Below, piece after piece: positions 31,409 to 45,078 of a DNA stretch of 64,000 nucleotides. Origin of the DNA: Flaccisagitta enflata (lineage: Eukaryota; Chaetognatha; Sagittoidea; Aphragmophora); the NCBI GenBank assembly GCA_965153355.1, contig OZ231127.1, positions 55,676,001 through 55,740,000 of the forward strand. The letters run 5' to 3'. The position numbers and the translations under genes are program-made. Position 1 is the first letter of the stretch. Each line of letters begins with the position of its first letter. The notes beneath the pieces were generated by a model that was given only the letters and a program-made list of their open reading frames with translations, had not been told where the DNA came from and did no database searches.

Positions 31409-32826
31409 AAAAATCAGCGTAAAACTGCATTCGCGTCCTTGATATAAGATGAACGATGTTTTATGGCTAGTAAGATCAAGAATTTGTAAAGGGGTATAAA
31501 AAAAGATCAAGAATTTGTAAAGGGGGATAGAAAAAGGCTAACCGTGCCTTTGGGCAGGAGCGGCAATGCAAAAACCGCCCGAAAACCATGAAAGAGTAAA
31601 AAAATGTTTAGTTAGACCGACTGACATACCGACAGACGGACAAAGCGGTTGCATGCGACTAAAAAACAGCGTTACGGAAGCATAAGTAGGAAACGAGTAC
31701 AAACATCAACACCTGAAACAGAGGCGAAAATCATGGAAGGACACGCACAGATACTGATTATTGAATATTGGCCATTGTTAATGTTAGTTTTATCTCTCAT
31801 ATCAGCGATTTCTCACATTTAATTCAGTGGAATTGGAATCGCTGCGTTTTGATGCATCCGTATGCTAACTTAGACTTAACTTTAATCCAGCAGGGGGAAT
31901 CAGTGGCTCAGAGGGGTCCGATGACCCTTCTTGTTTTTCTGCGCCCCCTCCCCCCACCCCCACCCCATTAAGGCTTAACTTTCAGTCTTAACTCCTAGGT
32001 CAAATCCTAGCCTTGATGCTCATTGCCCAATATGACACGGTTTTTTTTTGAATACGAGATTTCCACTGCCACAGACAGTTATTCACGATGTAGGTAAATC
32101 TATCAGACACTTTCACTGAGCTGCCCAGATCATGTGGATGAGTATATTCACTAAGAATTTGCATGGAAACCATATGGGGATGACTTAAATAGTGTAAAAG
32201 ATAACAATATGTGGGTGAAAATACAACTTTTTCTGTAAAAATATTCTTTTCTCACAGACAAGCCTCACGAAAAATTTCTAATTTGCATAGCAAATGACTA
32301 ATTCAAAAAACTAAAACCATGGCCCTCTTCTAAAAACATTTAAGAAGGAAGCCATGTTCTTGGAAATGCAAAAAAGTTCATCTGGAAGGAGATTAAGAAT
32401 TTTTCGCAGATTTTTATCAGTTAATTTTCAGTAAAACGATTTCCTATTCCCTGTCTTTTTCTCAGTGTGTTGATTATAAAACGTTTCCCTGACACAAACC
32501 AGGGTTGTAAGAGCGCATTGATGTGATTACCGCTCAGAATCAGTAGCGAAAAGCAATACTGTGAAGGAAAATCCTAGATTTAAAGCTAAAATACATCTGA
32601 CAAAATTATCGCGCGATCGCGCCGAGCGTGTCATATAAACCCTGAAGCCTTAAGGCCCAATCCTATCCTTGAGGCTCTTACCCAGTCTCATTAATTAGAA
32701 TGGGTAAACTTACACACTTTGACTCTCATCACGTAGAATTTTGATGAGAACCGAAACATGTGTTTCTTTTAAGGCTTTTTATCAATATCATCCCACTATG
32801 TTATCTGCTCACCATCTTCCCCATTC

Positions 32827-33025
32827 TTTCTTTCATTCTTTGTCTCCTTAATATTTTCTCACCGCGGCGAAGTTATTAGAAACAAGGCCGGATACACGGC
32901 CAATACCAGTTGCTGACGGGTGGGCAGGGGCGGAAATGCCCGTTCCACTTTTCACTCGGCCCCGGACGGACCTTTCTTTCATTCTTTGACTTAATATTTT
33001 CTCACCGCGGCGAAGTTATTAGAAA
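32827..33025. repeat. Direct repeat of about 53 bp flanking a truncated family A element
   Basis: TTTCTTTCATTCTTTG...TTAATATTTTCTCACCGCGG...GTTATTAGA occurs at 32827-32882 and again at 32973-33025, the latter lacking three bases. Between them is the family A3 right part (32881-32972, minus strand; AACAAGGCCGGATACACGG to CCCCGGACGGACC). The 31630-32826 stretch is AT-rich without supported features. Confidence 0.8.
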
Positions 33026-33147
33026 AAAAAAGAGGGGGAACATTTACACATCGATATAGAAGCGTTATACACGAAGAAGGTCATTAAGAAGATCGACCAC
33101 ATAAACCAGACAAAGAGCGAGTACACCCAGGAGCGTCGTTTGCCCGT

Positions 33148-33438
33148 TTGAAAAGTCGTTTATTCTCGACCGCTTCCATCGCCAATATAATCATGGCGGA
33201 GGAGGAGGAGGAGGAGGAGGCGGCGAATAGAAAAAGATTGACAATTGGTCACCGCCACCATCGCCAATATAATCATGGCGGAGGAGGCGGCGATAGAAAA
33301 AGATTGACAATTGGCCACCGCCACCATCGCCGTCGCTGTCGCAATAACGTCGCGACCATCATTATCGCTACCACTGCACCGCCAATAACACCCAATTGTC
33401 CATACCACCATTATCCAAGTTACCACCACCCCAAATGA
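33148..33438 (+). repeat. Imperfect tandem duplication with GGA-rich and CCACCATCGCC words
   Basis: The block AATATAATCATGGCGGAGGAGG...AGATTGACAATTGG..CACCGCCACCATCGCC is present twice (about 33186 and 33270). A 96-codon frame crosses it (33148-33438) but consists of repeat-derived Glu, Gly and His-Arg runs. I cannot support a gene. Confidence 0.55.
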
Positions 33439-33600
33439 CACCATTAATGGCCATTGCTACCGCCGTCATCACCAACCATGTCATCACCAAGCCTCACCAC
33501 CGCCACTTAAGCGAGTGGGCCGTGTCTCTTCCTCAAATCTAAGAAAACTGGCGATTATGTATAATTTTTTTTTTCGTTCATCATTCCTGTTTTTCCTTTA

Positions 33601-33773
33601 AGTCGCGTGCTACGCGACTCTACCTATCTTACACCCCGCTTTATCGGTCCGTCGGTTAGTCGGTCGGTCGGTTGGTTGGTTGTTTGTGGTCTTTTGCATA
33701 ACTGCTCTTGCAAAAATGTTCTAGTGACCTCAAATACAGCCCCTGCCCACCCGCACGCGACAGGCTCCTTGTT
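33601..33773 (+). repeat. Family A element (A1 type)
   Basis: AGTCGCGTGCTACGCGACTCTAC, CCCCGCTTTATCGG, CGGT words, CCCTGCCCACCCGCACGCGAC. The tail is shortened to AGGCTCCTTGTT. Confidence 0.8.
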
Positions 33774-33800
33774 TGACTAAGTCCTCCTTACCATCTTTTT

Positions 33801-34068
33801 TGACGCAAACTCACGACTCGATAAAAGGCCGTCAATTTGTCGGTTTGTCCATCTATCCATTGGTTGATTGGTCTGTTATCCCGTTGGTCCGTTGGTCCGT
33901 CAGACCGTCAGAATGACGGTCTATTTGTCCATAACTTAATTCCTAATATGGTCCATAATGCTTCATTATGCTTAAGTGGACTAGTGCAAGTACGAAAATT
34001 TCCGCCACTGCCTCCCCCCCCCCCCCCCGCCTGAGCACGACGATATTGTAACCCCAGATTACTTGTCA
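33801..34068 (+). repeat. Family A element (A4 type), degraded
   Basis: ACGCAAACTCACGACTCGATAAAAGG, GTCGG/GTCC words, a C-run, then GAGCACGACGATATTGTAACCCCAGATTACTTGTC. Confidence 0.5.
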
Positions 34069-34156
34069 ATTAAATATGGTATCGTCTGATTTCCTCGAAA
34101 AAGTATCAGCGATGTATGCTTCTTTCAATTTTCTATCTTCAAATATCACTTTCTTT

Positions 34157-34400
<244 letters not shown>

Positions 34401-34404
34401 TTTC

Positions 34405-34616
34405 AGTTGCAGACAGGCAACTCTATAAGTGGCTTTGTCCGTCCGTTGGTCCGTTGCCAGTGCGTTGGTCCTTGGTCCGCTGGTCTGTCAGGGGTCATCG
34501 AGTTGAAAAGTGGGAAAACAAGCGTTTTAGATACTTTTGTGTAAGTTTGAGTTTTGGGGGTTGGATGGCCCTGCCCACCCGTCCGCAACGACATTATGAC
34601 CCTCGTCACTTGTTTT
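34405..34616 (+). repeat. Family A element (A4 type), complete
   Basis: AGTTGCAGACAGGCAACTCTATAAG, TGGCTTTGTCCGTCC, CATCGAGTTGAAAAGTGGG, then CCCTGCCCACCCGTCCGCAACG and ACATTATGACCCTCGTCACTTGTTTT. Confidence 0.75.
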
Positions 34617-34639
34617 CTTTCTTGCTTGCTTGCTTTCCT

Positions 34640-34907
<268 letters not shown>

Positions 34908-35123
34908 CGCAAGAAGCATTCTCTCGCGGGTTCGTACCGCCCAGTTCCTCTTTAGCCTCAACCGTCATTAGCTTTTGTTTGTGAGAGAAAAGGTTTGCAT
35001 TCCTAACCGCTATTTGCCTCTGCCCTTTTGCAACGCTCTTTGCGATGTTGTAATATGGAGAATTTGCAAATTGCACTGGTTCTAGTAGTGCGCGATCAGT
35101 TCAGGGTACGATTTGTTACTGTG

Positions 35124-35285
35124 GGTTGCGAACAAGCAACTCTATATGAGGTTTTGTCCGTCCGTCCATTGGTCCTTCGGTCCGTTCGTTGATCCGTGAG
35201 CATGAGACGAAAAGCCGTGGGAAAACGAGCATTTTAGAAGCTTTTTGTGTGTGTCTGTGTTGGAAGGGGAGCTGGGAGGGGGCGT
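35124..35285 (+). repeat. Family A element (A4 type), right end lost
   Basis: GGTTGCGAACAAGCAACTCTATATGAGG, TTTTGTCCGTCCGTCC, GAAAAGCCGTGGGAAAACGAGCA, then it merges into CCCCGAGCAACCCC repeats (35288-35320). Confidence 0.65.
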
Positions 35286-35811
35286 TCAACCCCGAGCAAC
35301 CCCGAGCAACCCCTGGGGTGCGACAGTTGGACAGATGGTGCGACCGATTGTCCAACGGACTTATCGACTTCTTCACCCATCGATCGGGAAGTTTACTCAA
35401 TTCATTTTAAGTTCACAGAAAATATAGCAGCTGTGAAGTTTCAGTCTCCTCAGGTCGTTTCGATTTTCTCTCAGTTCTCATGATGGCAAAAAGTGAGTCC
35501 CTTTAAAACATTTTAGATTTGGTAGTCCCTTGAAAACCGTTATTGCGGGGTTCAACTGTAGGGATTTAAGATTAGGGTGATGAGGTTTTTGAAGAATGAT
35601 CGGTGGAATATTATGGAAACCAAAGAAGACTGACAGGTTGTGTTTTCCACGAAACGAAGTCACAAGGAGCTTCTTAAGGTGGCAGAGCCATGGAGAGGAA
35701 AACTTGTTTGGTGTTGGATGGAGATCGGGTTTGTAATCTGTACGGGGCAAGTCTCGGTGGAAACCTTTTGAAGTCGACATTCAATCTGAGCAAAGAGAAA
35801 ATTACGGGGCG

Positions 35812-35985
35812 TTGACGGCGGCAAAGGAAGCGGAAGCGGTGGGAGCGGCAGCGGTGGGAGCGGAGGCGGTGGGAGCGACAGCGGTGGGAGCGACAGCGGT
35901 GGGAGCGGCAGCGGCGGGAGCGGCAGCGGTGGGAGCGACAGCGGTGGCAGCGACAGCGGTGGCAGCGGCAGCGGGGATGGCGGCG
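35812..35985 (+). repeat. GGTGGGAGCGGCAGC minisatellite
   Basis: Fifteen- to eighteen-base units of GGTGGGAGCGRCAGC type, about ten copies, GC-rich. Open Ala/Val/Gly frames across it are low complexity. The sequence around it (35400-35811, 35986-36290) has no recognised gene. Confidence 0.85.
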
Positions 35986-36292
35986 TTGCGTCGGTTGTAG
36001 GGACACCCAGATTGCCACCCAGGCGGTTAACACTCCCAAATGCACCGACCATCCTCACTTACACCCCTAACAACAGACGGGTGGTGATTGAGGTGATGAC
36101 AGCGGCGGCGGTCATGGTGTTTGTGGCGGTCGGGGCGGATGGGGGAAGGCGTCGGCGGCAAGAGAGAGAAGTGTTGACAAAAGCGGCGGTTGTGGTGACA
36201 TGGCACCAATATTTCCACCCGCTGGCCGCTTTGTAATCGGCCAAATATCTCCAACGCCATCTAAAACGAGGTTTTTATCGGAAAGCACATCG

Positions 36293-36760
<468 letters not shown>

Positions 36761-37434
36761 GACGACAGTAACTTACTGTGCCGGCTTAAAGCAGCTCAAC
36801 AAGACTCAACTACCCCTGATATATATCTACATGTATGCAAAAGCTCAATATGATCAGTTGCGTCGGATAGCATCAGGAAATGATCCAAGATTTCCTATCA
36901 TATGCAAATAAGTAAATGAACGGACAAAAGAGGCATCGAAATTGCAAAAAATATGCCATTTTCAGCAAGTCCGCAGGATTTTCGACGGGGAATCCGAAAA
37001 TCATGGTTTCGAAAGGCTCCGGAAAGCAATTTAATATCTTATGCAAATACTTAGAGTAAGCAAACCGTCAGACAAACAAGGCGACAAGATGTCGTTATTT
37101 CCTTTATTCAAACTTTCCCCTCTTTCTCCGTCCCCCCCCCCCGGCCCCATAACTTCATCAGAACATTGATAAGTAGGACAAGGAACGCAGGGTTACATTA
37201 TTGTCGCGTTGCCTCCACGAAGTAAAAGAATTAACAAATCATAATTGAATGTAATGGTAGCCTTCGCTCGAACCACGGATTTTCATCGTACCAAAGTGAC
37301 AGTGATCATGCTTGTACTTGGCGCTTAAAGCGAAACGCTTTTTAGCTGATGCTCTATAAAACCGAGTAAAAAGTTGAAAATCATACGAAGAAGGTGGTAG
37401 AGTTTTAACTCAAATTCACAATCATGCCCTCAGG

Positions 37435-37627
37435 TGACTGGTTCCTCCTCTTCTTGTTCTTGTTCTTGTTCTTGTTTTTCTTCTTATTCTTCTTCTTCTT
37501 CTTCTTCTTCTTCTTCTTCTTCTTCTTCTTCTCTCTCTTCTTCCTCTTTTCTTCCCCTCCTCCTCCTTCTCCTCCTCCTTCTTCTTCTTCTTCTTCTTCT
37601 TCTTCTTCTTCTTCTTCTTCTTCTTCT

Positions 37628-37662
<35 letters not shown>

Positions 37663-37685
37663 TTTTTCTTCTAATTTTTTGCTTG
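37435..37685 (+). repeat. (CTT)n microsatellite
   Basis: TTC/CTT triplets with TTGTTC at the start and CTCCTC in the middle. It is followed directly by a family A4 element. The 36761-37434 stretch has no supported feature. Confidence 0.97.
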
Positions 37686-37696
37686 TGCTTCTTTTT

Positions 37697-37907
37697 AGTG
37701 GCAGACACGCAACTCTATGAGTGGCTTTGTCCGTCCGTCCGTTTGTCACGCTCAAGTTGATAACGCGAAAAACAAGCTGCTGCATATGGTATTGTTTGTA
37801 TGTGAATGTGTTGGAGGGGGGTTGGGGGTGTTGTTAAGGTGAGGCTGGGGGTTGGATGCCCCAACCCACCTGTCCCCAACGATATTGTGACCCCGCGTCA
37901 CTTGTTT
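37697..37907 (+). repeat. Family A element (A4 type), complete
   Basis: AGTGGCAGACACGCAACTCTATGAG, GGCTTTGTCCGTCCGTCC, AAGTTGATAACGCG, then CCAACCCACCTGTCCCCAACG and ATATTGTGACCCCGCGTCACTTGTTTT. Confidence 0.75.
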
Positions 37908-39200
37908 TTTTGGCAGCGGCCCTGAAGGAGCCGATGACCTATGCTTTCACACATAGGGGAAATCTCTCCTTCTTCTCCTTCTTCTTCTCCTACTTCTCCG
38001 TCCCCCTCCCCTCAAGGCCCAAATCCTAGTCTCGAGACCCAAATCCTAGCTTCAAGGCTCAAATCCCAGCTTCGAAGCTCAAATCTCAGTCTCCAGGCTA
38101 AAATCCCAGCCTTGAGGCTCTACCGCCACATGCACAAGTTGGGCTACGTTGAAAAAAAAAAAATTTAGTGACGAGGCTAAAAAAGACTCAATCTTGTGTA
38201 AAAAAACCTGGGGAATCCAACCGTGACATTTTTAGAGCCCTACGCGGGGGCGTTTAGAAACGGCCCCCAAAAAACACCCAAAAATGGCTATTTTTGGGTA
38301 TTTTTGGCCTAAATTTGGTACTTAAATGGAGACCAAGTGTTTAATTTCATAGTTGGGGACACTTCAAGATGTAAGAGATGAGTAAAACAAGAATCATGAT
38401 GATGGGGCTGTTGTGGAGTACCTAAAAAAAAAGCCCAAAAGAACAAAGCGAAAAATAAATATTTTTTTATTATTGAGGCCAAAAAAATTATTGGAATGCC
38501 TTCAAATTTGAAATGGAAGTTCCTTATAAATGCAACTACCATCATGCAAAAATTTGTGGCCCTCAGCAAATGACTTCATAGGAAAATTTGGCAAAAAAAA
38601 CAAAAATCGCTCTAAAATCAGTTTTTAGTTCATTGACAAAACAATATTTTAAGGTCAGGGTACTAATTTTTTCTATTTTGCTAATATAAGATGTTTGGAG
38701 GTTCCAAAAAAATTTCAGGCCATATTTCAAAAAAATGCTGAGATATGACCATTTTAAAAGCAGCCTGACATGGTAAAAATGGAAAACGCCAAAAATGATC
38801 ATTTTTCCATGTGCCTTCAATTGAAATGGGAAGTTTCTAATAAATGCAACTACCATCATGTAAAAATTTGTGGCTACATAGAAAGTAAACACCTTAGGAA
38901 AATTTGGCCATAAAACAAAAATCGCTCCCGAAAAAAATCCAGTTTTTTGGTTCATTGACGCAAAAACAATATTTATTTTAAAGTCAGGGTACCCCAATTT
39001 TTTTTTCTATTTTGCTATTATAAGATGTTTGAAGGTTCCAAAAAAAATTTCAGGACATATTTCAAAAAAATGGCTAAGATATGACCATTTGAAGCGACGT
39101 GGTAAAACTGAAAAACAAATATTTTCAGTCACCAGACAGGCGACTACCTTATATGTCGATTCGGTAGGTCAGTAACAAATTTTTGAATTCTGAATTGTTT

Positions 39201-39418
39201 TTGGTCGCGTGCCTACGCGACTCGCCCTTTGTTGGTCTGTCAGTGTCCATCCAAGTAGTCCGTCCTTACCTTTTGGTCTTTTGCAGTATTTTTTCCTCTG
39301 CTCCTGCCCACGTGATCAAGTGACCTCAAGCTGGCCCTGCCCACCCACGCGATTTGGGGTAGCCATGTATCCAACCTTGTTGCATACCTGACTGGATTGC
39401 TGTGTATCCGGCCTTGTT
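39201..39418 (+). repeat. Family A element (A1 type) at the palindrome centre
   Basis: TTGGTCGCGTGCCTACGCGACT, CCTTTGTTGG, CTGCTCCTGCCCACGTGATC, CCCTGCCCACCCACGCGATTTGG. The tail is doubled: GTATCCAACCTTGTT, then GTGTATCCGGCCTTGTT. It occupies the spacer between the two palindrome arms. Confidence 0.8.
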
Positions 39419-40790
39419 TGAATTAAAATGTGATTTTTCAAGCATTTAGTGTTTTAAGGTCAGAATTTCCCCATGAAGCCGTGTAAGGAGGGACACAAAA
39501 TTTTACATAGTGGTAGTTATATCATTTCGGAACTTCCATTTCAAATTTAAAGGCATTCCAATCATTTTTGTAGTCACAATGAAAAAAAAATTTTTGCTTT
39601 AGTGGCCCTTTTTGGGCCACTTTACATACCTCACAATACCCCCATAATCATGATTCTTGTTTTCCTAGTCTCATACGTCTTGAAGTGTCCCTAACTATGA
39701 ATTAAAACTGTTGGGACCTCTTTTTGTACCAAATATTTTCAATGAATCTCAAAAAATGGCCATAATCGTCGTTTTTAAGTTTTACCATTTAACTTAAAAT
39801 GTGGTAAGCCATACGGCCATTTTTGAAATATGTCCTGAAATTTTTTTGGAACCTCAAACATCTTATCGTAGCAAAATAGAAAAAAAAAATTGAGGTACCC
39901 TGGCCTAAAAATATTGTTTTTAGGTCAATGAGCTAAAACTGATTTTTGGAGACGATTTTTACAGTTTGTGGCTGGTGCTACTATGAAGCCATTTAAGAGG
40001 GGGCCTAGTGCCACATGATGGTAGTTGCATTTATTAGGAACTTCCATTTCCAATTGGAAGGCATTCCATTCATTTTTGTAGTCACAATTTGAAAAAAAAA
40101 CTACATATTTTTCGCTTTAGGGGCCCTTTTTGGGCCTTTTTAGGTACCCCACAATAGCCCCATCATCATGATTCCTGTTTTTATAATCTCTTACATCTTA
40201 TAGAAAGTATGTCCCCAACTATGAATTAAAATAAATGGGACCACTTTTTGTACCCAATTGTTTAAAAAAATCACAAAAAGACCATTTTTGTTTCATTTTT
40301 ACTACGTCGCTTAAAATGGTCATATCTCAGCCATTTTTTGGAAATATGGCCTGAAATTTTTTTTGGAACCTCCAAACATCTTATATTAGCAACATAGAAA
40401 AAAAAATTGGGGTACCCTGACCTTAAAATATTGTTTTTAGGTCAATGAACTAAAAAAACTGATTTTTTTTGGATCGATTTTTGGTTTTTGTGGGGATTTT
40501 CCTATGAAGCCATTTAGGGAGGGCCACAAATTTTTGCATGATGGTAGTTGCATTTATAGGGAACTTCCATTTCAAATTTGAAGGCATTCCAATAATTTTT
40601 TTTGCCTCAATGAAAAAAAAACTATTTATTTTTCGTTTTAGGGGCCCTTTTTGGGCCTTTTTAGGTACCCCACAATAGCCCCATCATCATGATTCTTGTT
40701 TTACTAGTCTCTTACATCTTGAAGTGTCCCCGACTATGAAATTAAACACTTGGCCTCCATTTAAGTACCAAATTTTGGCCAAAAAAAATA

Positions 40791-41136
40791 CCGTATTTTC
40801 TCCATTTATCGCCCCCCCTCCAATTAACGCCCCCCCTCCTTGTTTGTGCTCCCTGAATAATGATTTGAGGGGAGATGAAGAAGCAAATATACTTCAAGAG
40901 TGGAAGAATTTTGTTATTTCAGTGTATTTTATCAAGGCTTGAATAAAAAACAAGTAAAAAATGTTTTTTTGATACATTCAATCCTATATTTCTAATATTC
41001 TAAGTAACGTTTATTGTAAATAACATATGAAAAGAAGTGCTTACAGTTCAAAAGGGTGCGCTAATCGGAGGCTAAAATGACAACATATTTTTTTCAATTT
41101 CAAAAGCGCCCGGGGCGCTAATTAGAGAAAATACGG
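40791..41136. mobile_element. Small non-autonomous transposon with TA target duplication
   Basis: The 346-bp element has perfect 12-bp terminal inverted repeats, CCGTATTTTCTC and GAGAAAATACGG, flanked by TA on both sides (40789-40790, 41137-41138). The opposite palindrome arm (38285-38300) lacks it and shows the uninterrupted AAAATGGCTATTTTTGGG site. The inner ends have ATCGCCCCCC / GCGCCCGGGGCGCT words. Confidence 0.85.
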
Positions 41137-41663
41137 TAGCCATTTTTGGGTGTTTTTTGGGGGCCGTTTCTTTACGCCCCCGCGCAGGGCTCTAAAAATG
41201 TCACAGCTGAATTCCCCAGGTTTTTTTACACAAGATTGAGTCTTTTTTAGCTTCGTCGCTAAATTTTTTTTTTGCGACTAGAAATAATGCAGCTAGCTCA
41301 ACTTGTGCATGTGGCGGTCTAATCCCATTCCTGAGGCTCAAATCCTGGTCTTGAAGCTCAAATCCAAGCTTCGAAGCTCAAGTCCCAGCCTCGGAGCTCA
41401 AATCTCAGCCTTGAAGCTCAAATCCCAGCCTTGAAGCTCAAATCCCAGCATCGAGGCCCTAATCAAAGCCTCAAGGCCCCAATTCCAGCCTCCAGGCCCT
41501 AATTCCATCCTTGAGGCCCAAATAAAAACAGCATAGGTCATCGGCCCCTTTGGGGCCGCTTCCCCTCTAACCACCTCACACCCACATACACTCACATAGG
41601 GGCAACGGGTACCGCTGACCATCTAACGCTTTTGCGACTATTTTTTTGATCAGTTTTCTTCCC

Positions 41664-42226
41664 TTCTGGGCAGTGGCCCCGAAGGGGTTGATGACCTATG
41701 TCTTCACACATATGAGGAATTTTCTCCTTCTCCTCCTCCGTCAGGCGTCCGTACCCCCCCCCAGTTTTCAGGCCCAAATTCTAGTCCCGAGACCCAGATC
41801 CCAGTGTTGTAGCCCAAATCCTATTCAAAAGGCCCAAATCCTAGCCTCAAGGCCCAAATCCCATCCTTGAGGCCCATATCTCATCCTTTAGGCTCAAATT
41901 CCAGCCTCTAAATCTAAGCCTCAAGGTTCATATCCCAGCCTAAAGGATGAGATATGGGCCTCAAGGCTAGGATTTGGGCCTTGAGGCTAGGATTTGGGCC
42001 ATTTGGATAGGATTTGGGCCACAACACTGGGATTTGGGTCTCGGGACTAGAATTTGAGCCTCAAAGCTGGGGGCGGCGGGTGGAGGAGAAGGAGGAGGAG
42101 ATAATTCCCCATATATGTGTGAAAGCATAAGTCATCGGCCGCTGCCCTGCTTCCCCTTCAACTTTAAACACAACCTACTAGGGCAGGGCACGAGTACCGC
42201 TGACCATCTAACGCTTTTGCGACTAT
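41664..42226. repeat. Family D element 5, fold-back
   Basis: Left GGGCAGTGGCCCCGAAGGGGTTGATGACC, CTTCACACATATGAGGAATTTTCTCC is mirrored at the right by GGAGATAATTCCCCATATATGTGTGAAAGCATAAGTCATCGGC. CAGGGCACGAGTACCGCTGACC follows. The interior minisatellite reads AGGCCCAAATCCTAGCCT first and, from about 41938, the inverse AGGCTAGGATTTGGGCCT. Confidence 0.75.
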
Positions 42227-42364
42227 TCTTCCTTCCTCTATTGGTCTGTCTCCGTGTTGCATTGTTTCGCTTTCTCTGTCTCTTCTCGTGTTTCTGTCTG
42301 TCAGTCTGTCTGGATGGCTCTCTACTATCTCTCACCCTCTCTGAGCCCTCTGTCTCCCTCTCTC

Positions 42365-43877
<1,513 letters not shown>

Positions 43878-44013
43878 TAGGGATGTGGAAGCGGTCGATT
43901 TTCATGCCGCTTCCACCGCTTCTGCTTCCGCTTCCGCTTCCATTTTACAGTTCAAATACTAGTAGCTATCCCATCCTCCAAATTGGAAGCGGTCAATCGC
44001 TTCCACATCCCTA
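43878..44013. mobile_element. Small inverted-repeat element with 16-bp perfect ends
   Basis: TAGGGATGTGGAAGCG (43878-43893) and CGCTTCCACATCCCTA (43998-44013) are perfect inverses. The interior repeats GCTTCCGC words. If the outer TA is a target duplication, the element is GGGATGTGG..CCACATCCC. A diverged copy is at 10259-10395. Confidence 0.75.
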
Positions 44014-44128
44014 TTATCTGCACAAATTTTATGATTTTCCAATACAAATAACTGCCCTATTGGTAACAAAACTATGAAAGGAATTTTCGATTCCCATTGA
44101 TTTCTATGGGTAACTTCAAGGTCAAAAC

Positions 44129-44384
44129 AACAAGGCCAACACCTTACAGTCGCGTGCGGTTGTTAAGACCATAAGACTAAAAGACAGTAAGACCAAAAGA
44201 CTAAGAGACTATATGTAAATGTATTTTAATTAACTTTAAATAACTTAAAATGACTTAAAATGACTTTAAATGACTTAAAATGGCATAAAACGACGAAAAA
44301 AAGCTAAGGGTTACAGATCCGACAGACCGACCAACAGACGCACGCACAGAGTGGGTTGTAGAGTCGCGTGCAGCTGACTAAAAA
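44129..44384 (-). repeat. Family A element (A2 type)
   Basis: AACAAGGCCAACACC, ACAGTCGCGTGCGG, AAGACTAAAAGAC words, an AAATGACTTA array and CCGACC words, then GTGGGTTGTAGAGTCGCGTG. It forms an inverted pair with the copy at 45560-45796, which shares the unusual GTTAAGACC / GGTCTTAAC and AGACTAAAAG words. Confidence 0.8.
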
Positions 44385-45078
44385 CGGAAGATGATGGAAT
44401 TTCAAAAAAAAAGAAAATCCTCATCTTCATGATTTTTGTTCCTCCATATTGTGTAAGCGGGACAAACGGATACTCCCAATTTTTCCTATGTGAAGCATCC
44501 AAGTAAATCACTTCATTTTTGTTCAAAAATTTTCCGTCTTAAACTTTAAGCAATCAAAAACACATTTTTATGCATCCTTGATTCTCTTTAAGGCTTACAT
44601 TTTGTCAAGATAAGCGACAAATTAAAAATCTGTTTTCATGATGATTGGACTAATATGCATACTGAGGGTCTCTCTTTCAATTTTCAACTGTATAGCACAA
44701 GCCTGACCCGAATTACAAAGCAAAAACAAAATCAAGAATGCTTTGGTTAAGTGAAGGGGAAAAAATGAAAATTTTTAATGTATCAGTGCAGGATATGAAC
44801 AACAGACTAAAGGGGGCCGTCTGTCTTTCCTTAATCACAAATTCTTCTTCCTATGTCATTGTTTCAAGAAATTGATTTCTATTCTCACCTTGCGCATTAT
44901 CTCAGTGCTCATGTCAGATGATCTACTCACTAGTTACTGCTTTCATGAATTTGTGCTTTAAAACAGATAGTTAGGCTAAAAAATAGTTGATGAAAAAAAT
45001 TGTTCATGAATTATATCTTTGCCGTGTATTTTCTTTCGATTTTCACTTTAATGAATGGTAAAATGATGGTTATTTCCT

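Larger units (their letters stand above)
28611..31627 (+). repeat. Segmental duplication, left copy (discontinuous)
   Basis: Blocks 28611-28733, 29853-29980, 30254-30325 and 30737-31627 are in the same order as contiguous sequence at 62598-63876. The extra sequence in this copy is 28734-29852 (with two family A elements), a TTAGGG-like stretch (29981-30253) and a small transposon (30328-30722). The shared part includes a (GT)n tract, a coding-like exon and a family A3 element. Confidence 0.85.
38121..41319. repeat. Large palindrome built from repeated modules
   Basis: TACCGCCACATGCACAAGTT (38121) is mirrored by AACTTGTGCATGTGGCGGT (41300-41318). The arms remain matched inward: CCCCAGGTTTTTTTACACAAGATTGAG, GTGACATTTTTAGAGCCCT, and the CTTACATCTTGAAGTGTCCC region. 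A module containing AACTTCCATTTCAAATTTGAAGGCATTCCAAT occurs near 38500 and 38815 on the minus strand and near 39530, 40045 and 40558 on the plus strand. There is no coding frame of interest. Confidence 0.85.
37911..41646. repeat. Family D element 4 containing a 3.2-kb palindrome
   Basis: The left end is GGCAGCGGCCCTGAAGGAGCCGATGACC, CTTTCACACATAGGGG. The right end is ATAGGTCATCGGCCCCTTTGGGGCCGC, ACATAGGGGCAACGGGTACCGCTGACCATC. Minisatellites of AAGGCTCAAATCCCAGCC type flank the palindrome on both sides (37990-38118 and 41325-41525), in the same orientation. Confidence 0.65.

Noticed and set aside
33148-33438. 96-codon frame with Glu-run and His-Arg repeats
   Set aside because: The frame lies on a tandem duplication with GGA and CCACCATCGCC words, and an open frame also exists on the minus strand.
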